In this document: in pieces, positions 1 through 8,956 of the stretch
Layout: every line of letters begins with the position of its first letter
How positions within the stretch are numbered: the stretch's first letter is position 1
Position numbers and translations under genes: made by a program
The notes under the pieces: model-generated
Databases searched by the model: none
Seen by the model: only the letters and a program-made list of their open reading frames with translations
What the model was told of the DNA's origin: nothing
Source: Pedobacter ginsenosidimutans
GTDB lineage: Bacteria; Bacteroidota; Bacteroidia; Sphingobacteriales; Sphingobacteriaceae
Length of the DNA stretch: 64,000 nucleotides
Direction: 5' to 3'
Assembly: GCF_001442625.1 (NCBI RefSeq)
Contig: NZ_LMZQ01000009.1
Span: 62,001-126,000, forward strand

Positions 1-108
1 AACGATAAGAAAGCTTTTAAAGCAGTGAGAAAAACAATGATGAAGATAGACCATTCGTGGGATAACGCAGCATTAAATTATATAGAATTATACCAAATAT
101 TAAAATAA
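1..108 (+). CDS. glgA: Glycogen synthase, C-terminal end (partial)
   Basis: The reading frame is open from the first base and ends in TAA, giving 35 residues of a C-terminus. The stretch DHSWDNAALNYIELYQIL fits the SW...A..Y..LY ending of GT5 glycogen/starch synthases. The glgC start follows 8 nt after the stop, which is the usual glgA-glgC pairing. Only the tail is visible, so the assignment rests on this short motif and on the neighbour. The family transfers glucose from ADP-glucose to growing alpha-1,4-glucan. Confidence 0.7.
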   Translation, partial: NDKKAFKAVRKTMMKIDHSWDNAALNYIELYQILK

Positions 109-116
109 GCTTAAAC

Positions 117-1385
117 ATGACTGACAAAGTTTTAGGCGTTATCCTTGGCGGTGGCCAGGGCTCTAGATTATCGCCACTAACACAAACACGTTCTAAACCG
201 GCAGTTCCAATTGCTGGTAAATACCGATTGGTAGATATTCCGATTTCAAATTGCCTGAATTCTGGAATTCATCGAATGTTTGTGTTAACCCAGTTTAATT
301 CAGCATCCCTAAACAAACACATTAAAAACACGTATCACTTTAGCCATTTTAGTACGGCCTTTGTTGATATTTTGGCGGCTGAACAAACTGTACAAAACTC
401 AGGTTGGTTTCAAGGTACGGCTGATGCCGTTCGTCAGTGTATGCATCACATTGTTTCGCACGAGTTCGATTATATTTTAATCTTATCTGGAGATCAATTG
501 TACCAGATGGACTTTAAGGATATGATTGAAAAACATATCGAAGCCAATGCAGAAATTACCATTGCTACTATTCCGGTAACAGCAAAGGATGCAACAGATT
601 TTGGTATTTTAAAGGCCGATGAAGAAAACATGATCACCTCTTTTATCGAAAAGCCCAAAACAGGTTTAGAAGATTGGGTTTCGGATACAGGTGAAGAAAT
701 GCAGGGCGAAGGGCGTAATTTCCTGGCTTCGATGGGTATTTATGTTTTCAACCGCGAGTACCTGATCAATATTTTAAATGAGAACGAAGAAGAAAAGGAT
801 TTTGGCAAAGAGATTTTGCCTAGAGCAATTTCTCAGAGCAGGGTTTTAAGCTTTCAGTACGAAGGCTATTGGACTGATATTGGAAATATTTCATCTTTTT
901 TTGAAGCTAATCTGGGCTTAACGGATGAAATTCCTAAATTTAATATGTTCGATAGTAACCACGCTATTTTCACCAGGGCGCGGATGTTGCCCCCTTCAAA
1001 AATTTCGGGTACCACTTTGGATAAAACGATTATTGCTGAAGGCTGTATTATTCAGGCGAGCAAAGTAGAACATGCTGTTTTAGGGATCAGATCAAGGATT
1101 GGAAAGGATACGGTTATTACCAATGCTTATATTATGGGCAGCGATAGGTACCAAACCTTAGAAGAGATACAGGATGAAACGGGCAAAGGAAATTCGCTAA
1201 TAGGTATTGGCGACCGTTGTTTTATTAATAATGCCATCATCGATAAAAACTGCCGCATTGGCAATGATGTAAAAATTAATGGCGGTGATCATTTGGAAGA
1301 TGGAGACTTTGAGCTTTATGCCGTTAAAGATGGTATTGTGGTAATTAAAAAAGGTGCTGTTGTACCTAGTGGAACAGTAATTTAA
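117..1385 (+). CDS. glgC: Glucose-1-phosphate adenylyltransferase (ADP-glucose pyrophosphorylase)
   Basis: This enzyme makes ADP-glucose from glucose-1-phosphate and ATP, the committed step of bacterial glycogen synthesis. The 422-residue length is normal for the family. The N-terminal nucleotidyltransferase signature GGGQGSRLSPLTQTRSKPAV lies at about residues 11-30, followed by YRLVDIPISNCLNSGI; the substrate-binding segments SGDQLYQMD and FIEKP are present. The last 130 residues have the hexapeptide-like repeats of a left-handed beta helix (for example GDRCFINNAIIDKNCRIG). The gene starts 8 nt after the glgA stop, so the two are probably cotranscribed, and it is followed by a hairpin terminator. 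Confidence 0.95.
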   Translation: MTDKVLGVILGGGQGSRLSPLTQTRSKPAVPIAGKYRLVDIPISNCLNSGIHRMFVLTQFNSASLNKHIKNTYHFSHFSTAFVDILAAEQTVQNSGWFQGTADAVRQCMHHIVSHEFDYILILSGDQLYQMDFKDMIEKHIEANAEITIATIPVTAKDATDFGILKADEENMITSFIEKPKTGLEDWVSDTGEEMQGEGRNFLASMGIYVFNREYLINILNENEEEKDFGKEILPRAISQSRVLSFQYEGYWTDIGNISSFFEANLGLTDEIPKFNMFDSNHAIFTRARMLPPSKISGTTLDKTIIAEGCIIQASKVEHAVLGIRSRIGKDTVITNAYIMGSDRYQTLEEIQDETGKGNSLIGIGDRCFINNAIIDKNCRIGNDVKINGGDHLEDGDFELYAVKDGIVVIKKGAVVPSGTVI

Positions 1386-1408
1386 AATAATCATTATTCA
1401 TTAACTAG

Positions 1409-1440
1409 GCCAGTCTCGATTTTTCGGGGCTGGCTTTTTT
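1409..1440 (+). terminator. Rho-independent terminator after glgC
   Basis: An 11-bp stem (GCCAGTCTCGA against TCGGGGCTGGC, two G-T wobbles) with a TTTT loop is followed by six T residues. It lies 24 nt after the glgC stop. Confidence 0.85.
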
Positions 1441-1446
1441 ATGAAT

Positions 1447-1479
1447 AGACCTTATAGGTTTTTAAAACCTATAAGGTCT
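1447..1479. repeat. Perfect 33-nt palindrome, REP-like
   Basis: AGACCTTATAGGTTTT is followed by one T and then by its exact reverse complement. A decayed half-copy (TTTTTTAAGACTTATAGGGG) follows at about 1523-1552. A related palindrome with the same CCTnnnAGGTTTT...AAAACCT design lies at 58698-58740. The likely identity is a dispersed intergenic repeat. Confidence 0.7.
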
Positions 1480-1607
1480 TAAGTCCTAAAGATACCTATC
1501 GTTTATTGTAAGCTTAATTGGTTTTTTAAGACTTATAGGGGCTTTTTGACATTTCTTCCTAACATTTTTCCGATCGGCTTGTTAGTAAATAAACAAAATT
1601 ATAGTCT

Positions 1608-3392
1608 ATGGCCGAACAGCATCTTTATCAAACAGGAATTATAGGAAATTGCGCTTTCATTGCACACGTAAACAAAAATACTGATATATCATGGCTTTGC
1701 TGGCCACGTTTCGATAGCCCTTTTGTATTTGGCAGTTTATTGGACGAGAAAAAAGGAGGAGAGTTTTCGATTTTACCACAAGGCGAATTTACGTCCACTC
1801 AATATTATATTGAAAATACCAATGTTTTAAGGACAGAAATTACTGCCGAAGACGGGAAATACCGGATTACAGATTTTGCACCACGTTTTCACCTATACGA
1901 TCGCTATTTTAAACCGCTAATGTTCATCAGAAAGATCGAACCTTTGGAAGGGAACCCGCGCATTACCATTAAGTGCGAGCCGGTGTGCGATTATGGGAAA
2001 GGTAAAATGAAGTCGAGTAGGGGCAGTAATCATATTGATTATTTGGGTTGTGATGAAAATATCCGTTTGAGTACCAATGTATCGCTCACTTATATTTTTG
2101 ACGAAAAGGCATTTGTACTGAATGAGGCTAAATACCTCATTATGACTTATGGCCAAAATTTAGAGGCTCCCGTAGTAAGTACAGCCGAAAATTTTCTCCG
2201 CGAAACCATTGCTTATTGGCGATTATGGATCAAACACTCATCTATAGCGGGGTTTTACCAGCCTTTTGTAATCCGATCGGCCTTGGTGCTGAAAATTCAT
2301 CAATATGAAGATACCGGTGCAATTATAGCAGCCAGTACCACTAGTTTACCAGAATCGCCCGGCAGTACCCGAAACTGGGATTATAGATATTGCTGGTTAA
2401 GAGATTCGCATTATGTATTAACTTCACTTAATCATATTGGCCATTTTGAAGAAATGGAGAAGTATTTTAATTACCTCTCTGATATTTCGCATGCTGAAGA
2501 TACACGCTATCAACCTTTGTATGGTATTGCAGGAGAAAGAGAAATTACCGAGCATACGTTAAGTCATTTGGAAGGTTATAAAGGCGAGCAACCCATTAGA
2601 ATAGGAAACCAGGCCTACGAACACATTCAGAATGATATTTATGGTCAGGTTTTAATTTCTATGTTGCCACTTTATACCGACCACCGTTTTGTTTTTTCCG
2701 AACGCAGCGATTCGGTAAAGTGGATTGAAAGTGTGCTTTCTAAAATTGAACGGACAATTGATGAAAAGGATGCCGGAATTTGGGAATTCAGGAATATCGC
2801 CAATGTACATTGTTATAGTAACCTATTTCAATGGGCAGGAGCACAGGCTGCTTTAAAAATGGCTAAAACTATTGGCAACGAGGATTTCGAGAAGCGTGCG
2901 GAGATTTTAATCGATAAAGCTGCAGCACACATAGAAGCCTGCTACGATCCGGAAAGAAAAGTGTACACCAATGCCGTAGGAAGCACGCATTTAGATGCCA
3001 GTACTTTACAGTTGATCATGATGAATTATTTGGATCCGGCTTCAGATCGGGCGAAAGATCATTTAATAGCTTTAGAAAAGGAATTGAAAACGGAAGATGG
3101 GCTATTTTACCGTTACTTACATGCTGATGATTTTGGCAAGCCAAAAACAACATTTTTAATCTGTGCCTTTTGGTATGTGGAAGCTTTGGCCTGCGTTGGC
3201 CGTACGGATGAAGCGATTAAAGAATTCGAAAATATCATTAAATATTGTAATCACCTTCTTTTGTTCAGTGAGGATGTTGATGCTAAAACGGGTAGCCAAT
3301 GGGGCAATTTCCCCCAGGCCTATAGTCATGTTGGTTTAATGAATGCGGCTTATCGCATTGCAATTAAACTGGATAGGCCAATATTTTTGTAA
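1608..3392 (+). CDS. Glycoside hydrolase family 15 protein (glucoamylase/trehalase-like)
   Basis: This is a GH15 enzyme expected to release glucose from an alpha-glucoside, either a maltooligosaccharide or trehalose. The N-terminal beta domain occupies about residues 1-200, with the IGNCAFIAHV and SWLCWPRFDSPFVF signatures. The (alpha/alpha)6 catalytic domain carries TRNWDYRYCWLRD at 254-266, a likely catalytic Glu in GIWEFRN (E393), and GSQWGNFPQAYSHVGLMNAA near the end. There is no signal peptide, so it should act in the cytoplasm. The neighbouring glgC and trehalose-phosphate synthase/phosphatase make glycogen or trehalose turnover the plausible role. The sequence does not decide between glucoamylase and trehalase specificity. 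Confidence 0.9.
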   Translation: MAEQHLYQTGIIGNCAFIAHVNKNTDISWLCWPRFDSPFVFGSLLDEKKGGEFSILPQGEFTSTQYYIENTNVLRTEITAEDGKYRITDFAPRFHLYDRYFKPLMFIRKIEPLEGNPRITIKCEPVCDYGKGKMKSSRGSNHIDYLGCDENIRLSTNVSLTYIFDEKAFVLNEAKYLIMTYGQNLEAPVVSTAENFLRETIAYWRLWIKHSSIAGFYQPFVIRSALVLKIHQYEDTGAIIAASTTSLPESPGSTRNWDYRYCWLRDSHYVLTSLNHIGHFEEMEKYFNYLSDISHAEDTRYQPLYGIAGEREITEHTLSHLEGYKGEQPIRIGNQAYEHIQNDIYGQVLISMLPLYTDHRFVFSERSDSVKWIESVLSKIERTIDEKDAGIWEFRNIANVHCYSNLFQWAGAQAALKMAKTIGNEDFEKRAEILIDKAAAHIEACYDPERKVYTNAVGSTHLDASTLQLIMMNYLDPASDRAKDHLIALEKELKTEDGLFYRYLHADDFGKPKTTFLICAFWYVEALACVGRTDEAIKEFENIIKYCNHLLLFSEDVDAKTGSQWGNFPQAYSHVGLMNAAYRIAIKLDRPIFL

Positions 3393-3400
3393 GGTAGCAA

Positions 3401-3449
3401 GTGGGTTGCAAATCCACAATTCAAGAGTCGGGGTTGCAAATCCCGACTA
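3401..3449. repeat. Two hairpins sharing the loop GTTGCAAAT
   Basis: Stem GTGG/CCAC (3401-3417) and stem AGTCGGG/CCCGACT (3427-3449) both enclose the loop GTTGCAAAT. The second could act as a terminator for the GH15 gene but lacks a T run. It looks like an intergenic repeat. Confidence 0.5.
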
Positions 3450-3459
3450 ACTTAAAAAT

Positions 3460-3586
3460 ATCGTCATCTCGACTGGAACACAGTGAAACGGAGAGATCTA
3501 TATAGTTAGATTTAGCTTCGCTGAGCACTTCGTGGTTCTCGACTACGCTGCACCCGATAGCTATCGGGTCCGCTTGAAATGACGAT
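3460..3586. repeat. 127-bp intergenic element with ATCGTCAT/ATGACGAT ends
   Basis: The element begins ATCGTCAT and ends with its reverse complement ATGACGAT. Inside it has CCCGATAGCTATCGGG, a perfect 16-nt palindrome, and phrases such as CACAGTGAAACGGAGAGATCT. Relatives with CGTCAT/ATGACG ends occur at 34736-34805 and, partly, near 49588 and 51221. No coding capacity is credible. Confidence 0.65.
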
Positions 3587-3611
3587 CTATGTATAAATGA
3601 CGCTAAGGCTA

Positions 3612-5801
3612 TTAACTCCGACCTACAAACTCTTCTTTTACTAAGCTCCAAAGCAGTTTTCGCACTTCATTAAAATCATTTAGGTAATATTTTGCTTCCG
3701 AAATGTTATTGCCAACTTTAATGGTAAAAGCATCATCTGGTAATGCCCTGAAAATATCTTCATCGGTATGGTCATCGCCAAGAGCCAAAATAAAATCAGG
3801 GTTTTTATCGTATAACCAGTTTAGGGCAGCCTTGCCTTTGTTAACCTCCATATTTTTAAACTCAATTACCTTGTTGCCCGGCATGAGTTGAAGGCCTTTA
3901 TCTGCTGCTAAAATTTTCATATGGCTGATAATTTCATTGGCCCTTAAATCGCCAAGTCCTTCTTCTGCTTTCCGATAGTGCCAAACCAATGAGTAACTTT
4001 TTTCTTCAATAAACGATCCCGGGGTACGGTCTGTATAAGTTTCCAATAACGTTTTTATTTCTTGTTTCCACTGGTCGGTTAAAAGTGGCAGGCTGTTCCA
4101 TTTATCTCCGTACGATTTTTGCCATGCACCATGTTCCGCAATGAGATCTACCTTTAGGTGTCCAAACCACTTTTCGAGGGTTTCATTTCGTCTGCCACTA
4201 ATAATTACAACTTTATTTGCCTTATCAAGCGTTAGGTTCTCAATCAAATCGTACAATTCGGCATCTGGCGAAGCATCGTCGATATTTCCGGTAAAATCTA
4301 CAAGGGTACCATCATAATCTAAAAATAGCACACGATTTTGCGTTTGCGCATATTTAGTTACAATCACTTCATTAATAGCATTTACTGCATGTTTTGTTAA
4401 TAACGATTTTTGAGAATCTTTCACTTCGTTTAATCTTAAAATAAAATTGTTAACCCAATGTTTAACATTGAATTTTTGTACAATTGTACGCATGGCTTTC
4501 ATACGCATTTGTTGTTCTGACGGCGACATTTTAAGCGCTGTTACAATGGCTTCCATAATGTCGCCCAGGTTATTCGGATTAACAATTACTGCGTCTGTTA
4601 ATTCTTTAGATGCGCCCGCCATTTCGCTTAAAATAAGCACACCATCATTATTATTCCTGCTGGCTACATATTCTTTGCTTACCAAATTCATTCCATCGCG
4701 CATAGGCGTAACCAAACAGATATCTGCTGTAGCGTAAAGCGCTGATAAAACTTCAATAGGAAATGAACGATAAAAATAATTTACCGGGATCCAGTTTACG
4801 GAGCGGTACCTCGCATTTAAATTACCCACAAATTGATCAATCTGGTCTCTTAATTCACTGTATTGCGGTACCGTATCGCGGGAAGGAACTACGATCATAA
4901 AAAGCTCAATTTTGCCAATATACTCTGGGTGGAGCTGAAGCAATAGTTCTAAAGCCTTTAACCGCTCTAAAATGCCTTTACTATAATCTAACCGATCGAT
5001 AGAAAGGATTACTTTCATACCCTCTTTGCCTGCTCTAAAGTAATTTATTTCTTTTTTTACCTCTTCTGTTGCGGTTAAACCAGAAAATTTATCGAAATCA
5101 ATCCCCATTGGAAAAGCTTCCACAACAATTTGCCTTTCGTTACTGCTGAGTATGTTTGATGATGAATTTACAGGGAGCAAACGTGTTGCCGTACTAATAA
5201 AATGGCGAACATCGTCATAGGTATGAAAACCGATTAAATCGGCACCAATTAAGCCGTTCAATAGTTCTTCGCGCCAAGGGATTAAACGGAATATTTCGTA
5301 TGATGGAAAAGGAATATGCTGGAAAAAACCAATCGTAGCATTTGGGAGTTTTTCCCTTAAAATACCTGGAAGAAGGAGTAATTGGTAGTCTTGAATCCAG
5401 ATTTTATCTCTTCTGCTGAGTACCTGGATGGCACTTTTTGCAAATTTCTCATTAACTGATCGGTAGCAGTCCCAATAACTTTGTTCGTAATGTGCATAAG
5501 TAACAAGGTAATGAAATACTGGCCATAATACTTCGTTTGAAAAGCCTTCGTAATATAAGTTGATTTCGTTTTGCGTAAGGTAAACTGGGTAAAGGTTTAA
5601 TGCGGCAAGTTTTTGAGTAACTTCTTCCTGACGTTCTTCCGGTACTTCTATGCCAGGCCAGCCGATCCAAATGGAATTGCCTGATTTATAAACGTCTCCT
5701 AATCCTGTGGCGAGGCCGCCCTCACTTGGAATAAGGGTGTATTCGTTGTTTTCTTCGATGATTTTAACGGGTAGTCTGTTCGATATTATAACTGTCTTCA
5801 T
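3612..5801 (-). CDS. Bifunctional trehalose-6-phosphate synthase/phosphatase
   Basis: This is a fused OtsA-OtsB enzyme that makes trehalose from UDP-glucose and glucose-6-phosphate through trehalose-6-phosphate. The N-terminal GT20 domain (about residues 1-460) shows SNRLPVK, EGGLATGL, WIQDYQLLLLP, FQHIPFPSYEIFR, DRLDYSKGI and PMRDGMNLVSKEY. The C-terminal HAD phosphatase shows the nucleophile motif FLDYDGTLVDF, VVIISGRR and LALGDDHTDEDIF. I start at the ATG at 5801 (MKTVIISNRLP) because the family begins there; a GTG at 5822 would add seven residues with no similarity. Trehalose serves as a compatible solute and stress protectant. The gene converges on the GH15 gene. Confidence 0.95.
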   Translation of the reverse strand: MKTVIISNRLPVKIIEENNEYTLIPSEGGLATGLGDVYKSGNSIWIGWPGIEVPEERQEEVTQKLAALNLYPVYLTQNEINLYYEGFSNEVLWPVFHYLVTYAHYEQSYWDCYRSVNEKFAKSAIQVLSRRDKIWIQDYQLLLLPGILREKLPNATIGFFQHIPFPSYEIFRLIPWREELLNGLIGADLIGFHTYDDVRHFISTATRLLPVNSSSNILSSNERQIVVEAFPMGIDFDKFSGLTATEEVKKEINYFRAGKEGMKVILSIDRLDYSKGILERLKALELLLQLHPEYIGKIELFMIVVPSRDTVPQYSELRDQIDQFVGNLNARYRSVNWIPVNYFYRSFPIEVLSALYATADICLVTPMRDGMNLVSKEYVASRNNNDGVLILSEMAGASKELTDAVIVNPNNLGDIMEAIVTALKMSPSEQQMRMKAMRTIVQKFNVKHWVNNFILRLNEVKDSQKSLLTKHAVNAINEVIVTKYAQTQNRVLFLDYDGTLVDFTGNIDDASPDAELYDLIENLTLDKANKVVIISGRRNETLEKWFGHLKVDLIAEHGAWQKSYGDKWNSLPLLTDQWKQEIKTLLETYTDRTPGSFIEEKSYSLVWHYRKAEEGLGDLRANEIISHMKILAADKGLQLMPGNKVIEFKNMEVNKGKAALNWLYDKNPDFILALGDDHTDEDIFRALPDDAFTIKVGNNISEAKYYLNDFNEVRKLLWSLVKEEFVGRS

Positions 5802-5885
5802 GCTTGTATTTGATGTATCCACATCATTAAAAGCATATTAAACGGGTTTTGTTTGGTTTTTTAGGCCAAAAAAACATTCAAATGA

Positions 5886-7241
5886 TTAAACGTAATTAAA
5901 TACCAAAGAAAAAGTAGTGCCATTATCTGGCATTGAAACAACTTCTATGCTACCTCTATGCATTTTCATAATGTTGCGGCTAATGGTCAATCCTATTCCT
6001 GATCCATTTTTCCTGGTGGTGTAAAATGGAACAAAAATCTTTTCGAGATCATTGGCATCGATGCCTTTTCCATTATCGGTAACATCAATATATAATTTGG
6101 TGTTTTCTAACCGGTAATTTACGTTGATGTGTGGGTGTTCTCTGTTCTCTACAGCGTAAATACTATTGGTAATGAGGTTGATCAGCACTTGTTCAACTAA
6201 TTTTAGGTCGAGCTGAATGGTGATTTTTGACGAGGTTTGTTCTACATCCAATACCACATTTTTAACTTTGGCAAATGGTTGCATCAATACCTTAATGTGT
6301 TTCAGTATTTCACCAATGGTATGCGATTCGAGGTTTGGTGTAGGCAGCTCGGCAATTAGACGATAATCCTTTACAAAATCTAATAGACCAGAAGATCTTC
6401 TTTGTATAGTTTGTAGTGCCGTTTTCAGATCATCCATTTCATCTTCCGTGAGGTTATTTTTATCGGTTACCATCCGGTTGATCGTATCCGATAATGAACT
6501 TATTGGGGTAATTGAGTTTAAGATCTCGTGTGAGATTACACCAATTAGCCTATTCCATGCTTCTGTTTCTTTTTGCTCAATCTCATCTTTAATGTTTTGG
6601 AAACTGATAATAGTATAATTGTTTCCGTAAAGATTTAATGGAATAACTTCGGTTGATAGTTGAATCAGTTTATCCTGGATCTTCAACTCCAGGAACCTTT
6701 TTCCCCCAGCTAAAATCTGCTCTATTTCTGTTGCAAAGGTAGGGAGGTGTTGCTTTACCCTATGCCAATATTTATACGCTGGGATGCCTAAAAGATTTGA
6801 AGCAGCCTGATTAAAAAATGCAACCTCTTCACTCTCTTTCTGATTGGTATTATTTACCACGATTACGCCAACGGGAACCTGTTCCAAAATGGTTTTAATC
6901 AGCTGAAACATGGCTTCTTGTTCCAATCTGATCTGTTTATGAACCTGTAAAATATCGCTAAAGGATTCGTATAGCTCAGGGAAACTGCCTTTAGTTACTT
7001 TATTTTTAAAATTTAGGGTATGATCTCTCGTTTTAACGGCTAAAATGAAGCGGTTGATATCTGACCGGATCTGATTGATATAGTAATAAAGGGAAATAAT
7101 CGTACCCAGTAAAATTAAAGCTACGCCAATGATGGTAAACCAAAGCTGGGTATTTTTAATCAGGTAAAATAGGAGATAGCCCAGCAGATTGATAATCAGC
7201 AGGCGAAATATTAAACGGAAAGTAAAACGTTGATAAAACAT
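5886..7241 (-). CDS. Sensor histidine kinase, partner of the sigma-54 response regulator
   Basis: This is an inner-membrane kinase with two N-terminal membrane segments (about residues 9-28 and 34-54) and almost no periplasmic loop, so it probably senses a signal in or near the membrane or in the cytoplasm. A PAS-like region follows (about 120-215), then a HisKA box with GVISHEILNSITP and phospho-acceptor H238. The ATPase domain has NLITNSIYAV (N box), DNGKGI (G1) and GSGIGLTISRNIM (G2). It lies 127 nt downstream of the response regulator on the same strand and should be cotranscribed with it. The family phosphorylates its regulator in response to envelope or ligand cues; the actual signal is unknown. 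Confidence 0.92.
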   Translation of the reverse strand: MFYQRFTFRLIFRLLIINLLGYLLFYLIKNTQLWFTIIGVALILLGTIISLYYYINQIRSDINRFILAVKTRDHTLNFKNKVTKGSFPELYESFSDILQVHKQIRLEQEAMFQLIKTILEQVPVGVIVVNNTNQKESEEVAFFNQAASNLLGIPAYKYWHRVKQHLPTFATEIEQILAGGKRFLELKIQDKLIQLSTEVIPLNLYGNNYTIISFQNIKDEIEQKETEAWNRLIGVISHEILNSITPISSLSDTINRMVTDKNNLTEDEMDDLKTALQTIQRRSSGLLDFVKDYRLIAELPTPNLESHTIGEILKHIKVLMQPFAKVKNVVLDVEQTSSKITIQLDLKLVEQVLINLITNSIYAVENREHPHINVNYRLENTKLYIDVTDNGKGIDANDLEKIFVPFYTTRKNGSGIGLTISRNIMKMHRGSIEVVSMPDNGTTFSLVFNYV

Positions 7242-7368
7242 ATTTTTAAAGGTATAAGGAGGAAGGTTTAGGGTGTAAGGTTTAGCGCATGAACATACGA
7301 AGTTAAACTTCAGATCTATTAGTTTTTAGGTCCTTTGACCTTATGCCTTAAACCCTATACCTTAAGCC
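7242..7368. repeat. Word-repeat spacer between response regulator and kinase
   Basis: Read on the coding (minus) strand, the spacer opens after the regulator stop with purine words (TTAAGGTATAGGGTTTAAGG). It closes before the kinase start with the complementary pyrimidine words (TAAACCTTACACCCTAAACC). The two arms can pair into a long imperfect hairpin. The same arrangement recurs in many spacers of this window. Confidence 0.6.
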
Positions 7369-8739
7369 TCAAATCCCGAATTTCTCAATTCTTCTATACA
7401 GTGCAGCTCTGGTTAAACCGAGTTCTGCTGCGGCTTTTGATATATTTCCTTTGTGCTTGTCAATTGCTTTCTGCACCATCATTTTTTCCATATCCTCAAG
7501 AGCCATTTCATCAGGTATAGCGTTGTTCTGTGCGTAGCGCTGCGGACTTAACTGCAAATCTTCTTCTGCAATATCAGCACCATCACTCATAATAACGGCT
7601 CTTTCCAAAACGTGTTGTAACTCGCGTACATTACCCGGCCATTTATACTGTAAAAGTGCTTCTTGGGCCTTATTACTCAGTTTTCGTATGTCTTTATGAT
7701 ATTTCGAGCTAAAAACCTGCATAAAGTGATTGGCTAAAAGTAGAATATCTGTTCCACGTTTACGTAAGGCAGGTAATAAAAGCTCAACAGTATTAATGCG
7801 GAAAAGTAAATCCTGCCTAAATGTGTTTTTAGATACCATTTCATTCAAGGGCATATTGGTGGCCGTTATTAAGCGAACATTCACCTTACGTTCTTTACTT
7901 TCACCTAAACGGGTAACTGTACGGTTTTGCAAAACGCTTAAGAGTTTAGCCTGAAGTGGTAATGTTAAATTTCCAATCTCGTCTAAAAAGATCGTTCCTC
8001 CATCGGCTAGTTCAAAACGACCGGGCTTATCTTCCTTTGCATCGGTAAAAGCACCTTTAGCATAACCGAATAATTCGCTTTCAAATAAATTTTCGTTTAA
8101 TGAGCCTAAATCAACATGCATAAACACCTGGTTTTTCCTTTGCGAATTACCGTGGATTTCATAAGCAAAAACCTGTTTTCCCGTTCCGTTTTCGCCCAGG
8201 ATAAGCACATTGGCATCAGTAGGTGCTACTTTTAAGAGCGTATTCTGTAATTGCTTTATTTCATCTGCCTGCCCAACAATATTCTCGAAACCACGGGTAA
8301 GGTCTTTTTGGAGCGATGAATGTATTTTTTCTAGTTTCTTTACCTTTTTGGTCGATTCACGGAGCTTAGATGCCGAAGAAATGGTGGCAAATAGCTTTTC
8401 ATTTTCCCAGGGTTTCAGAATAAAATCGGTAGCTCCTTTTTTAATCGCCTTTACTGCCAGTTCAACATTGCCAAAAGCAGTCATTAATATGACTACATAA
8501 TCTTTATCAATCGATAAAATATGTTCTAGCCAATAAATACCTTCGCGGCCATCACTGGCGCCTTTTTGGTAGTTCATATCCAGCAAGATGATATCAATTT
8601 CATTTTTGCTCAATAAAACATTGATCTCTTTAGGCGATTTACATGTAATTACCTGCTTTACCTGCTGTTTTAAAAACAAACGGGCACTAAGCAGGATATC
8701 GTCATCATCATCTATAATTAAAACTGTGGCGTCAAGCAT
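7369..8739 (-). CDS. Sigma-54-dependent NtrC-family response regulator
   Basis: This is a transcription activator with a receiver domain (acidic pocket near residues 10-14, phospho-acceptor D54 in LLDMNY, then a switch Thr in MTAFGN). A linker leads to an AAA+ domain with Walker A GENGTGKQ (182-189), GAFTDA loop (229-234) and Walker B GGTIFLDEIG (247-256). A Fis-type helix-turn-helix follows (NISKAAAELGLTRAALYRR). The sixth position chain is GAFTDA rather than GAFTGA. Such proteins bind upstream enhancers and use ATP to open sigma-54 promoters. Paired operators and -24/-12 elements lie upstream of the membrane fusion gene and of the sixth permease, which makes those genes the obvious targets. 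The kinase follows on the same strand. Confidence 0.95.
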   Translation of the reverse strand: MLDATVLIIDDDDDILLSARLFLKQQVKQVITCKSPKEINVLLSKNEIDIILLDMNYQKGASDGREGIYWLEHILSIDKDYVVILMTAFGNVELAVKAIKKGATDFILKPWENEKLFATISSASKLRESTKKVKKLEKIHSSLQKDLTRGFENIVGQADEIKQLQNTLLKVAPTDANVLILGENGTGKQVFAYEIHGNSQRKNQVFMHVDLGSLNENLFESELFGYAKGAFTDAKEDKPGRFELADGGTIFLDEIGNLTLPLQAKLLSVLQNRTVTRLGESKERKVNVRLITATNMPLNEMVSKNTFRQDLLFRINTVELLLPALRKRGTDILLLANHFMQVFSSKYHKDIRKLSNKAQEALLQYKWPGNVRELQHVLERAVIMSDGADIAEEDLQLSPQRYAQNNAIPDEMALEDMEKMMVQKAIDKHKGNISKAAAELGLTRAALYRRIEKFGI

Positions 8740-8745
8740 AACCTC

Positions 8746-8955
8746 TTTATTTTAACCTCTCCCTATTAAAGGTAGTGGTGATTGTTTTTTAGTGCTGTCC
8801 CTCTCCTTTAAGAGAGGGATTCAATGTTAAGTGGGTTGAACCCAATTGTCCCAGCATAACTCCTTTTATTTATTTTTAACCTTTCCTTATTAAAAGTAGT
8901 GGTGGTTGTTGTCTGCTGTCCCCTTACTTGCAGAGAGGGGATGGAGAGGAAAGGT
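8746..8955. repeat. Direct repeats with CCCTCTC/GAGAGGG hairpins flanking the DUF559 gene
   Basis: Two copies of a roughly 55-nt unit (about 8746-8802 and 8868-8922) share TATTAAA-G-TAGTGGTG-TTGTT and GCTGTCC. The first is followed by the hairpin CCCTCTC/GAGAGGG at 8799-8818 and the second by a decayed version ending GAGAGGGGATGGAGAGG. A similar hairpin lies on the other side of the DUF559 gene at 9414-9435. Confidence 0.65.
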
Positions 8956-8956
8956 T

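Noticed and set aside
3421..3651. 76-residue minus-strand ORF
   Set aside because: It lies in the dispersed repeat at 3460-3586 and overlaps the end of the trehalose gene; composition is that of repeat DNA.
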